64,000 nucleotides of DNA from Bradyrhizobium tropiciagri (GTDB lineage Bacteria > Pseudomonadota > Alphaproteobacteria > Rhizobiales > Xanthobacteraceae), in assembly GCF_018130505.1 (NCBI RefSeq), contig NZ_JAFCKH010000004.1, forward strand, positions 496,001 through 560,000. The letters run 5' to 3'. The notes beneath the pieces are model-generated. The model ran no database searches and was not told where the DNA came from. It was given only the letters and a program-made list of their open reading frames with translations. A program made the translations under genes and the position numbers. Positions 1 to 7,838 of this stretch are shown one piece after another. How positions within the stretch are numbered: the stretch's first letter is position 1; every line of letters begins with the position of its first letter.

Positions 1-284
1 AAAGCCTCTGTTGCAGCAGGGCTTGCCCGCTTGAAATCGCAGTATTTGCTGGTCCCGTCGGCTTTGCGGCCGGCTCCGTAAGACCCCCGGGGTGCCAAAT
101 GGCGAGGCATTTGCGGGCGCTTGATTCCCCCCGTGATGGTGATCGCCGCCGGTCATGAGGGCGAGGACCGCCGATTCTCTCGATCACAAGCGCGTGGTTG
201 GGTGTCGACAGGCCGGATCAGTCGCTAAATCGACTCAATAGCCGATGATCTTCTCATTCGCCGGGTCCTGAGAGGTGATTGTCC
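1..284. other. Left-edge region without a confident gene
   Basis: The first frame on the + strand is open from the window edge to a TAA at 79-81 and could be the last 26 codons of an upstream gene, but it has no recognisable motif. I see no tRNA, terminator or repeat in the rest of this stretch. A purine-rich AGAGGTG at about 271-277 is the likely ribosome binding site of the small ORF that follows. Confidence 0.3.
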
Positions 285-464
285 ATGTCTGTGATCCCGT
301 TCGACCTGTCGACACCGCAGCCGACACTGGTGCCATCGGATGCGCCCGAGATCAGCGACGACGAGTGCCTGCGCCGATTGGCGAAGGCCGTCGAGGATCA
401 GGATTCGGGGCATCTCGACGAGGTGGCCCGGTTGATCGGCCGGCTCGCCGTCACGATCGAGTAA
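285..464 (+). CDS. Small acidic hypothetical protein (59 aa)
   Basis: The product is unrecognised. The ATG at 285 follows AGAGGTG with normal spacing, so I prefer it over the TTG six bases upstream. The 59-residue product is acidic, with a Pro/Thr-rich N-terminal half and a predicted amphipathic helix in the second half (LRRLAKAVEDQDSGHLDE region). It has no signal peptide, membrane segment or Cys motif. It stands alone about 150 bases ahead of the methyltransferase-like gene on the same strand. It may be a real small gene or a chance frame in GC-rich DNA; the good ribosome binding site and compact helix favour a real gene. Confidence 0.5.
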   Translation: MSVIPFDLSTPQPTLVPSDAPEISDDECLRRLAKAVEDQDSGHLDEVARLIGRLAVTIE

Positions 465-613
465 GTCGGCCGAATATTCAGCCCCGTCCGGCGGCCGTGC
501 AGTCGGTTTGCGCCTGCGAACGGCGTGTTGCGTTTTGACGGAGCATGCTCCAAAAGTGGCCCTGTTCTAGCTCCTCCAGCGGCGATGCCGCACGACTTGC
601 AGGGTCTCAGCCA

Positions 614-1279
614 ATGTCCGGATTTTCGACCGCGCGCCAGTATATGGTCGATGGTCAGGTGCGTCCGAGCGACGTCACCGACGAGCGAATCCTCGAAGCC
701 ATGCTGGCCGTGCCGCGCGAGGCGTTCGTGCCGGCCGACAAGCAGGCGCTGGCCTATCTGGATCTCGACCTCGATGTCGCCGCCGCCGGCGCCGCGAAGC
801 GCTGCCTGATCCAGCCGGCGCTGCTCGCCAGGATGCTGCAGGCGGCCGACATCAAGGGCACCGACCGCGTCCTGGTCGTGGGCGCGGCGAGCGGCTACGC
901 CGCCGCGGTAGTGGCGGCTTTTGCCGGCGAGGTGAGCGCCACCGAGAGCGACCCGGCGCTGGCCGCCACGGCGGGCGCCGCCCTGACCCAGCTCGGCATT
1001 CAGAATGTGACCGTGAAGACCGCCGCTGCCGCCGACGGCGACGCTGGGGCCGGGCCGTTCGACGTCATCGTCCTGAACGGCGCCACCGAGATCGTCCCGA
1101 CCGGGCTCTATGGCCAGCTAAAGGAGGGCGGCCGGCTGGTCGGCGTGTTCGGCCTGACGGCGCCGCCGCGGGCCAGCCTGGTGACCCATTCCCACGCCGA
1201 CTACGGCCACCGCGAGCTGTTCGACGCTTCGGCTCCCGTCCTGCCCGGGCTGGAGCGGCTGCCCGCCTTCGTCTTCTGA
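614..1279 (+). CDS. Protein-L-isoaspartate O-methyltransferase-like protein
   Basis: This 221-residue protein has the overall pattern of the isoaspartyl methyltransferase (PCMT) family, which repairs isomerised Asp residues using S-adenosylmethionine. The N-terminal part (ARQYMVDGQVRPSDVTDERI, then AMLAVPREAFVPAD) matches the family entry, and a Rossmann-like segment VLVVGAASGYAAAV sits near residue 95. The glycine-rich SAM loop is weaker than the usual G-x-G-x-G, so catalytic competence is uncertain. I chose the ATG at 614 because conserved family sequence begins there; the frame is open further upstream to 545 but that stretch is low complexity. It precedes tolC on the same strand, separated by about 195 bases. 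The family call is solid; the exact reaction is inferred. Confidence 0.8.
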   Translation: MSGFSTARQYMVDGQVRPSDVTDERILEAMLAVPREAFVPADKQALAYLDLDLDVAAAGAAKRCLIQPALLARMLQAADIKGTDRVLVVGAASGYAAAVVAAFAGEVSATESDPALAATAGAALTQLGIQNVTVKTAAAADGDAGAGPFDVIVLNGATEIVPTGLYGQLKEGGRLVGVFGLTAPPRASLVTHSHADYGHRELFDASAPVLPGLERLPAFVF

Positions 1280-1474
1280 TTCCTGACCGCGCTGCGCTAG
1301 CTGATAAAATACCGTTCTGAATCAGAAGTGTGGCCCGTTTGCCCCACGTGAAGAGTTTCCACCGCGTTCCGTTGCGGGGTGGTTCCGTTGACCCTAGCTG
1401 CGGACTAAGGTGAGGCGGGACTCACTTCGGCTTAGGGCGACGCTCGTCTGCGTTTCGTGGGCTGGCGACTACAA

Positions 1475-2872
1475 ATGAATGGATTACCGGGGATGCGAGG
1501 GGTGAAACTTATCACCGCGGCTGCGACTGCAGTCCTTCTATTGGCGGAGATGGGCCCGGTGCCCGCACTCGCCGATACGATCGAGGCGGCGCTGGTGCGG
1601 GCTTACCAAAGCAATCCCCAGCTCAACTCGCAGCGCGCACAGGTTCGGTCGATCGACGAGAACGTGCCGCAGGCGCTTTCCGGTTACCGGCCGAGGGCCG
1701 CGCTGACGGCAAGCGGCGGCTATCAGTACAGCGACACCGCTCTGACGGGCAGCAATCCGATCAGTGGCAATCAGGCGCCGCGCAGCGTCGGCCTCACCGT
1801 CAATCAATCCCTGTTCAACGCGCAGACGCCACAGCGCGTGCGCGCGGCCGAAAGCCAGGTGTCGTCGGCGCGCGAAGGCCTGCGGGTGCTCGAGCAGACC
1901 GTGCTGTTGAACGCGGCCACCGTCTATATGGATTATCTGCGCGACTCGGCGATCGTCGAGGTTCAGCGCAGCAACACCCGCGTGCTCGAGCAGACCCTGA
2001 AGCAGACCCAGGACCGCTTCAATGTCGGCGAGGTGACACGAACCGACGTTGCGCAATCCGAGGCGCAGCTCGCGGCCGGCAAGACCCAGCAGCTCACGGC
2101 CGAATCGAACCTGACCACGACGCGCTCGAACTTCCGCCGCATCATCGGCAACGAGCCGCAGAATCTTGCGCCCGGTTCGCCGGTCGATCGCTTCCTGCCC
2201 GCCACGCTGGCGGCCGCAGTCGAGCTCAGCCTGACCCAGAATCCGAACGTCACCTCGGCGATGTTCGGCGTCGACGTCAACTTCCTGCAGGTCAAGATCA
2301 ACGAGGGAGCCTTGTTCCCGTCCGTCAATCTGCAGGCGTCCGCGAGCCAGGGCTATGAGCAGTCCTTGACGGTTTCGCGTACCTTCACTGCGGGGGCCGC
2401 AGTTCAGCTGACGGTGCCGATCTACCAGGGCGGTTCGGAATATTCGCTGATCCGGCAGTCCAAGGAAACGCTGACCCAGCAACGGTTGGTGCTGGAACAG
2501 ACGCGCGACCAGGCGCGCGCCAACGTCGTCACCGCATGGGGCCAGCTGGTCGCCGGCAAGGCGCAGGTGGCCTCGGCGCAATCGCAGGTGCAGGCCTCCG
2601 AGATCGCGCTGAACGGCGTCCGCGAAGAGGCCAAGGCCGGCCAACGCACCACGCTCGACGTGCTGAACGCGCAGCAGGCGCTGGTCAATGCGCGCAACTC
2701 GCTGGTCACCGCGCAGCATGACCGCGTCGTTGCCTCGTACAACGTGCTCAATGCGGTGGGCCGGCTGGCGCCGACGGTGCTTGGCCTGAAGACCAACGTC
2801 TACGATGCGAGCGTGCACTACCAGCAGGTTCGCGACAATTGGGCCGGCGTTCGCACGCCCGACGGCAAGTAA
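1475..2872 (+). CDS. tolC: TolC-family outer membrane efflux/secretion channel
   Basis: This 465-residue protein is an outer membrane factor that trimerises into a channel-tunnel for type I secretion and RND efflux. A signal peptide ends at PVPALA|D, and the mature N-terminus DTIEAALVRAYQSNPQL is the classic opening of the TolC repeat. Two structural repeats rich in heptads follow (around residues 35-240 and 245-450), with conserved elements such as NVGEVTRTDVAQSEAQLA and its second-repeat counterpart EEAKAGQRTTLDVLNAQQ. The start is taken at ATG 1475; a second ATG at 1493 follows a GGGG stretch and would also leave a complete signal peptide. A near-perfect inverted repeat lies 32 bases past the stop. 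No inner-membrane partner is adjacent. Confidence 0.93.
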   Translation: MNGLPGMRGVKLITAAATAVLLLAEMGPVPALADTIEAALVRAYQSNPQLNSQRAQVRSIDENVPQALSGYRPRAALTASGGYQYSDTALTGSNPISGNQAPRSVGLTVNQSLFNAQTPQRVRAAESQVSSAREGLRVLEQTVLLNAATVYMDYLRDSAIVEVQRSNTRVLEQTLKQTQDRFNVGEVTRTDVAQSEAQLAAGKTQQLTAESNLTTTRSNFRRIIGNEPQNLAPGSPVDRFLPATLAAAVELSLTQNPNVTSAMFGVDVNFLQVKINEGALFPSVNLQASASQGYEQSLTVSRTFTAGAAVQLTVPIYQGGSEYSLIRQSKETLTQQRLVLEQTRDQARANVVTAWGQLVAGKAQVASAQSQVQASEIALNGVREEAKAGQRTTLDVLNAQQALVNARNSLVTAQHDRVVASYNVLNAVGRLAPTVLGLKTNVYDASVHYQQVRDNWAGVRTPDGK

Positions 2873-3206
2873 TCGCCATATCAACGTCGCTTGTCGCGTC
2901 TAGCTTGTGGTTCTGAGTTCAATCAGGACCACAAGCGGGCGCGTTTGCTTGCAATCGATAAATGCCCTGACATACCGTTTTATCGGGCAGAACGGCGATT
3001 CGCGGCGAGGCCAATGCCATAGCGCGTGGCGTGGTGCCGGGGACGGGCGCCAGGACTGCCTGGAGGACATGAGGCTGCGCAAAAGCCTCTGGCGGGCTTG
3101 ATCTGGGGACAAGTCGGGCGGGAGCAATGAAAATCCCAGCTCGCATCATCGGAACCGGCGAATCCTCTCGGGCTTGATGTAAAATGGTTTCGATGTGGAG
3201 TCGGAG
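2873..3206. other. Intergenic region tolC to popZ
   Basis: This stretch of 334 bases holds the hairpin at 2904-2935 and then the upstream region of the PopZ-like gene. Short open frames occur on both strands but none has a convincing start or family resemblance. I see no strong promoter match; TTGATGTAAAATGG near 3173 is AT-rich and could contribute to promoter activity. Confidence 0.4.
2904..2935 (+). terminator. Hairpin downstream of tolC
   Basis: The arms CTTGTGGTTCTGA (2904-2916) and TCAGGACCACAAG (2923-2935) pair over 13 bases with a single G-T type mismatch and a six-base loop, starting 32 bases after the tolC stop. There is no T-run after it, so it may act as an RNA end-protecting hairpin or a weak terminator rather than a canonical intrinsic terminator. 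Confidence 0.5.
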
Positions 3207-3959
3207 ATGACGCAACCTGCAAAGGTCCAAGAGCCCTCGATGGAGGAGATTCTGGCGTCGATCCGTCGCATCATTGCCGACGACGAGGCGAAGCCGGCCG
3301 CTGCAGAGAAGCCGGTTGCTGCAGCTCCCGCTGTGGCGCCGCCCAAGGTCGAACCGCCACCGCAACCCAAGCCCGCCATGAAGAGCTCGCCGCCTGCACC
3401 GACGCCGCCGGCCGCGAAGGCCGCCGCGCCCGCACCCAAGCCCGCGTCCGCCGCACCCGCTGCGGCGCCCAGCAACAGCCAGGACGATATCGATTCGTTG
3501 CTCGCCAGCCTCGACGAGGCGACGCAGCCGTCCGAGGTCAGGCCGCCGCAGCCCGACGGCGACGTGTTCGAGCTCACCGACGACATGGCGGTGCCGCAGC
3601 CCGCCGCCGCTTCGCCGGCGCAACCCTCGTTCCGCAAGGTTGAGCCGCAGGACGACGTCGAGTTCACCGATCCGTCCGGACGGGTGAGGGCGCCGGTCCA
3701 GGACGATGTCCGCGAGCCGCCACCGCCGCTCGACGCCGCCGCGATCCAGCCGATCATCTCCGGAACCACGATGCGGGCGGTCGAATCCGCCTTCAACTCG
3801 CTGGCCAACACCGTGCTCAGCAACAATGCGCGGACGCTGGAGGATCTGGTCAAGGAGATGCTGCGGCCGATGCTGAAGAACTGGCTGGACGACAATCTGC
3901 CGGGGCTGGTCGAGCGGATCGTCAAGGCCGAGATCGAACGGGTATCGCGCGGCCGCTGA
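3207..3959 (+). CDS. popZ: PopZ-like polar organising protein (DUF2497)
   Basis: This 250-residue protein has the PopZ/DUF2497 architecture. An N-terminal short helix motif EPSMEEILASIRRIIADDE (about residues 9-27) is followed by a long Pro/Ala-rich disordered linker (about 28-180) and a conserved C-terminal helical region with LEDLVKEMLRPMLKNWLDDN near the end. In Caulobacter and Agrobacterium PopZ forms a pole-localised condensate that anchors the chromosome origin (through ParB) and recruits cell-cycle proteins, using the N-terminal helix for clients and the C-terminal helices for oligomerisation. ATG 3207 is chosen because GTGGAG lies six bases upstream; a GTG at 3195 would add only four residues. 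It sits just upstream of valS on the same strand. Confidence 0.82.
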   Translation: MTQPAKVQEPSMEEILASIRRIIADDEAKPAAAEKPVAAAPAVAPPKVEPPPQPKPAMKSSPPAPTPPAAKAAAPAPKPASAAPAAAPSNSQDDIDSLLASLDEATQPSEVRPPQPDGDVFELTDDMAVPQPAAASPAQPSFRKVEPQDDVEFTDPSGRVRAPVQDDVREPPPPLDAAAIQPIISGTTMRAVESAFNSLANTVLSNNARTLEDLVKEMLRPMLKNWLDDNLPGLVERIVKAEIERVSRGR

Positions 3960-4095
3960 TCCTGCGCCGGAGCGCCATCGGCCCTGATTCGGCCACCCCA
4001 AAATGGGCTAATTACACTTTCCGCGGGCCGGTCCGGTTGACTTGGTGCGTTCAGGCGGCTTTCTAGCCGTTTCCACATCCCCATATTGCAGTGTC

Positions 4096-6960
4096 ATGAT
4101 CGAGAAGAATTACCAGCCCGCCGATATCGAGCGCCGGATGTCCCAGATTTGGGAGGACAGCGGTGCGTTCAAGGCCGGACGGCCGGAACGCCAGGACGCT
4201 GCGCCTTTCACCATCGTGATCCCGCCGCCGAACGTCACCGGTTCGCTGCATATGGGCCACGCCCTCAACAACACGCTGCAGGACATCCTGTGCCGGTTCG
4301 AGCGGATGCGCGGCCGCGACGTGCTGTGGCAGCCCGGCACCGACCATGCCGGCATCGCCACCCAGATGGTGGTCGAGCGGCAGCTGATGGAACGGCAGGA
4401 GCCGGGCCGGCGCGACATGGGCCGCGCCAAATTCCTTGAGCGGGTCTGGCAGTGGAAGGCCGAGAGCGGCGGCACCATCGTCAACCAGCTGAAGCGTCTC
4501 GGCGCGTCCTGCGACTGGTCGCGCGAGCGCTTCACGATGGACGAGGGCCTGTCGCGCGCCGTCGTCAAGGTGTTCGTCGAGCTGCACCGCGAGGGGCTGA
4601 TCTACAAGGACAAGCGGCTGGTCAACTGGGACCCGAAGCTGCTCACCGCGATCTCCGATCTCGAGGTGCAGCAGGTCGAGGTCAAGGGCCATCTCTGGTA
4701 CCTGCGCTATCCGATCGAGGGCCGGACCTTTAGCCCCGAGGATCCCGCTTCGTTCATCGTGGTGGCGACGACCCGTCCCGAAACGATGCTCGGCGACACC
4801 GCGGTCGCGGTGCATCCGGACGACGAGCGCTACGACAAGCTGGTTGGCCAGAACGTCATCCTGCCGCTGGTCGGGCGCAAGATTCCGATCGTCGCTGACG
4901 ACTATTCCGATCCGGAGAAGGGCTCCGGCGCGGTCAAGGTGACGCCGGCGCACGACTTCAACGATTTCGAGATCGGCAAGCGCCACGACCTGCCGCAGAT
5001 CAGCGTGCTCGACCAGGAGGGCTGCCTCAGCCTGACCGACAACGAGGACTATCTGCGCGGTCTGCCGGAAGGCTCGGCCGAATTCGCCGCGGAGTTCGAC
5101 AAGATCGAGCGCTTCGCCGCGCGCAAGAAGATCGTGGCGCGGCTGGAGGAGTTCGGCTTCCTCGAGCGGATCGAGCCGAACACCCACATGGTGCCGCATG
5201 GCGACCGCTCCGGCGTCGTGATCGAGCCGTATCTGACCGACCAGTGGTACGTCGACGCGCACACGCTGGCGCAGCCGGCGATGGCGGCGGTGCGCTCGGG
5301 CGAGACGACGTTCGTGCCGCAGAACTGGGAAAAGACCTATTTCGAGTGGATGGAGAACATCCAGCCCTGGTGCATCTCGCGCCAGCTCTGGTGGGGTCAC
5401 CAGATCCCCGCCTGGTACGGGCCGGACGGCAAGGTGTTCGTCGCCGAGACCGAAGAAGAGGCGGTCGGCAACGCGCTCGGCTATTACGTCGAGCAGGAGG
5501 TCATCACGCCGGAGCAGGGCCATGAGATGGCCACTGATCCCGCCAGGCGCGAAGGCTTCATCACCCGCGACGAGGACGTGCTGGATACCTGGTTCTCCTC
5601 GGCGCTGTGGCCGTTCTCGACGCTGGGCTGGCCGGACGACACCCCGGAAGTCGCGCGCTACTACCCGACCAACACGCTGGTCACAGGCTTCGACATCATC
5701 TTCTTCTGGGTCGCCCGCATGATGATGATGGGCCTGCATTTCATGAAGCAGGCGCCGTTCTCGACCGTCTACATCCACCGGCTCGTCCGCGACGAGAAGG
5801 GTGCCAAGATGTCGAAGTCGAAGGGCAACGTCATCGACCCGCTCGGCGTGATCGACGAATACGGCGCCGACGCGCTGCGTTTCGCACTGACCCGCGAGGC
5901 GGCGCAGGGCCACGACATCCGCCTGTCGCCGCATCTGGTCGAGACCAACCGCAACTTCGCGACCAAGTTCTGGAACGCCTGCCGCTTCGCCGAGATGAAC
6001 GAGTGCGTGAAGCCGGACGGCTTCGATGCCAAGGCCGCGACCGAGACGCTGAACCGCTGGATCGCGCACGAGACGTCGCGCGTCACCCGCGAGGTGACCG
6101 AGGCGATCGAGGATCATCGCTTCAACGATGCCGCCGCCGCCATCTACCGCTTCGTCTGGAACGTGTTCTGCGACTGGTATCTCGAACTGGCCAAGCCGGT
6201 GCTGATGGGCGCGGAGGGCGCCGCCAAAGCCGAAACCCGCGCCATGGTGGCCTGGACGCGCGACGAGATTCTCAAGCTGCTGCATCCGTTCATGCCCTTC
6301 ATCTCCGAGGAGTTGTGGGCGGTGACGGCGAAGCGCGACAGCCTGCTGGTGCTCGCGCCGTGGCCGCGCAGGGCCGCCGTGAGCGCCGAGGAACTGGCGG
6401 CGATGACGACGTCCGGCCCCGCCGGAGAGATCATTCCGCCGGTCATCCTCGCGCTCGAGACCGACGACTTCAGCGACCCCGCGGCGGAAGCCGAGATCGG
6501 CTGGGTGGTCGACCTCGTCACCGAGATGCGTTCGGTCAAGGCGGAGATGAACATCCCGCCCTCGACGCTGACGCCGCTGGTGATCGCCGGCGCCTCCGAC
6601 GAGACGCGCGATCGCGCGCAGCGCTGGAACGAGACCATCAAGCGCCTGGCGCGGCTGTCGGACATCTCGTTCGCGGCCGCCGCGCCGGAAGGCGCCGTGC
6701 AGTTGCTGGTCCGCGGCGAGGTCGTCGCGCTGCCGCTGAAGGGCGTGGTCGATCTGGCCGCCGAGCGGGTGCGGCTGGAGAAGGAGCTCGGCAAGGCCGA
6801 CGCCGACATCAAGCGGGTCGACGCCAAGCTCTCCAACGAGAAGTTCGTCGCCAACGCGCCGGAAGAGCTCGTCGAGGAAGAGAAGGAAAAGCGCGAGGCC
6901 GCGCTGGCGCGCAAGGCCAAGATCCTCGAGGCTCTGGAGCGGCTGAAGAAGGCGTCATAG
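4096..6960 (+). CDS. valS: Valyl-tRNA synthetase
   Basis: ValS charges tRNA-Val and edits mischarged Thr. The 954-residue product shows the class Ia signatures: HIGH variant HMGH at residues 52-55 after PPPNVTGSL, the editing (CP1) domain with VATTRPETMLGDTAVAV, and KMSKS at 571-575 within DEKGAKMSKSKGNVIDP. An anticodon-binding domain and a C-terminal coiled coil (about residues 890-950, rich in E/K/A) complete the ValS architecture. The frame is open upstream to 4042, but the conserved N-terminus MIEKNYQPADIERR starts at ATG 4096. The length is normal for bacterial ValS. A VOC-family gene follows 13 bases later and may be co-transcribed. Confidence 0.98.
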   Translation: MIEKNYQPADIERRMSQIWEDSGAFKAGRPERQDAAPFTIVIPPPNVTGSLHMGHALNNTLQDILCRFERMRGRDVLWQPGTDHAGIATQMVVERQLMERQEPGRRDMGRAKFLERVWQWKAESGGTIVNQLKRLGASCDWSRERFTMDEGLSRAVVKVFVELHREGLIYKDKRLVNWDPKLLTAISDLEVQQVEVKGHLWYLRYPIEGRTFSPEDPASFIVVATTRPETMLGDTAVAVHPDDERYDKLVGQNVILPLVGRKIPIVADDYSDPEKGSGAVKVTPAHDFNDFEIGKRHDLPQISVLDQEGCLSLTDNEDYLRGLPEGSAEFAAEFDKIERFAARKKIVARLEEFGFLERIEPNTHMVPHGDRSGVVIEPYLTDQWYVDAHTLAQPAMAAVRSGETTFVPQNWEKTYFEWMENIQPWCISRQLWWGHQIPAWYGPDGKVFVAETEEEAVGNALGYYVEQEVITPEQGHEMATDPARREGFITRDEDVLDTWFSSALWPFSTLGWPDDTPEVARYYPTNTLVTGFDIIFFWVARMMMMGLHFMKQAPFSTVYIHRLVRDEKGAKMSKSKGNVIDPLGVIDEYGADALRFALTREAAQGHDIRLSPHLVETNRNFATKFWNACRFAEMNECVKPDGFDAKAATETLNRWIAHETSRVTREVTEAIEDHRFNDAAAAIYRFVWNVFCDWYLELAKPVLMGAEGAAKAETRAMVAWTRDEILKLLHPFMPFISEELWAVTAKRDSLLVLAPWPRRAAVSAEELAAMTTSGPAGEIIPPVILALETDDFSDPAAEAEIGWVVDLVTEMRSVKAEMNIPPSTLTPLVIAGASDETRDRAQRWNETIKRLARLSDISFAAAAPEGAVQLLVRGEVVALPLKGVVDLAAERVRLEKELGKADADIKRVDAKLSNEKFVANAPEELVEEEKEKREAALARKAKILEALERLKKAS

Positions 6961-6973
6961 GTAACGATCAGCG

Positions 6974-7360
6974 ATGCTGGATCACGTCTCCATCACGGTC
7001 TCCGACATCGCCGCCGCCGAACGCTTCTACGATGCCATCATGAAGGCGCTCGGCGTGGTCAAGGTCGGCCGCCGCGACGACTGGATCGGCTATGGCGAGC
7101 GGGCGCGACCGGCCTATCCGGACCGCATCTATCTCACGATCCGCAAGGGCACGCGGCCGGAGGAGGCGACCGGCCGCCACTGGTGCTTCAAGGCGAAGTG
7201 GCGCACCGAGGTCGACGCGTTCTGGGATGCCGGCATCGCCGCCGGCGGCACTGACGACGGCGCGCCCGGCCTGCGCGACTATCACACCTCATATTATGCC
7301 GCCTTCCTGCGCGATCCCGACGGCAACAAGCTCGAGGCGGTCTGCCATCACCCGGTGTGA
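6974..7360 (+). CDS. VOC-family (glyoxalase/dioxygenase superfamily) protein
   Basis: This 128-residue single-domain protein has the vicinal oxygen chelate fold pattern: MLDHVSITVSDIAAAERFYD at the N-terminus, a predicted babbab module, and a C-terminal AAFLRDPDGNKLEAVCH typical of this superfamily. Metal ligands are plausibly His4 and the Glu in KLEAV, as in glyoxalase-like members. The substrate cannot be read from sequence; members include glyoxalases, antibiotic-binding proteins and dioxygenases. It starts 13 bases after valS and is probably in the same transcript. The family call is confident; the function is unknown. Confidence 0.85.
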   Translation: MLDHVSITVSDIAAAERFYDAIMKALGVVKVGRRDDWIGYGERARPAYPDRIYLTIRKGTRPEEATGRHWCFKAKWRTEVDAFWDAGIAAGGTDDGAPGLRDYHTSYYAAFLRDPDGNKLEAVCHHPV

Positions 7361-7838
7361 TCGGCGCAGCGCTTGGCACAAATCGCCGGTCGATGCCGTC
7401 ACGCCGCTGTCACACAGCGCGCCGGATTGCGAGCCGCATGGCGACAAGCTCGCAGAGGTTGTATCACGATAACGTTCCCGGTTACGCGCTCCGACGCTGG
7501 ACGCGAAGCGAACCCATTGTTGCGCGGAGACATTTCCACAATCTGGTCGCGATAAACGCTGAGGTAGCAAATATTGACGCATGCACCCGGTCATGGGATG
7601 CTGAAGATGATTTCTGTCGGCGCGACTTCGAACCGTGTGCGAAGTGATGGCCGTGATATTCAGACGACCATGGATTTTATCTCGGATGTGTCCGTCGTTG
7701 ACGCGACACCGGATTTGAAACGGATCTGCACGCTTCGAGCCGCCCAATAGCAATCAGGATGCTTCGTCTCACCTCCGCCCGTCCTGGCCGAAAGAGGCGT
7801 GGCGACTTCACTTGAGGTTTTCCTGGAGGACTTTGTCC
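7361..7838. other. Intergenic region upstream of the Cys-rich precursor operon
   Basis: About 480 bases separate the VOC gene from the accessory operon. The stretch is visibly less GC-rich than its flanks. Short open frames occur but none has a good start or recognisable product. A TTGACG at 7574-7579 with a poor -10 (GATGCT, 17-base spacer) is the best promoter-like pair I can see and is only weak evidence. The promoter of the operon should lie here. The ribosome binding site of the next gene, TGGAGGA at 7824-7830, is strong. Confidence 0.4.

Noticed and set aside
1..81. C-terminal end of an upstream gene at the left edge
   Set aside because: A 26-codon open frame ends at 79-81 but there is no motif to support it, so it is not called as a gene.
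1538..2884. Long - strand frame opposite tolC
   Set aside because: Antisense shadow; no recognisable domain, while the + strand is a full TolC with signal peptide.
4063..6285. Very long open frame on the - strand opposite valS (740 codons)
   Set aside because: It is an antisense shadow of a GC-rich conserved gene; its translation is rich in Arg/Asp/Leu without motifs and valS is unmistakable.
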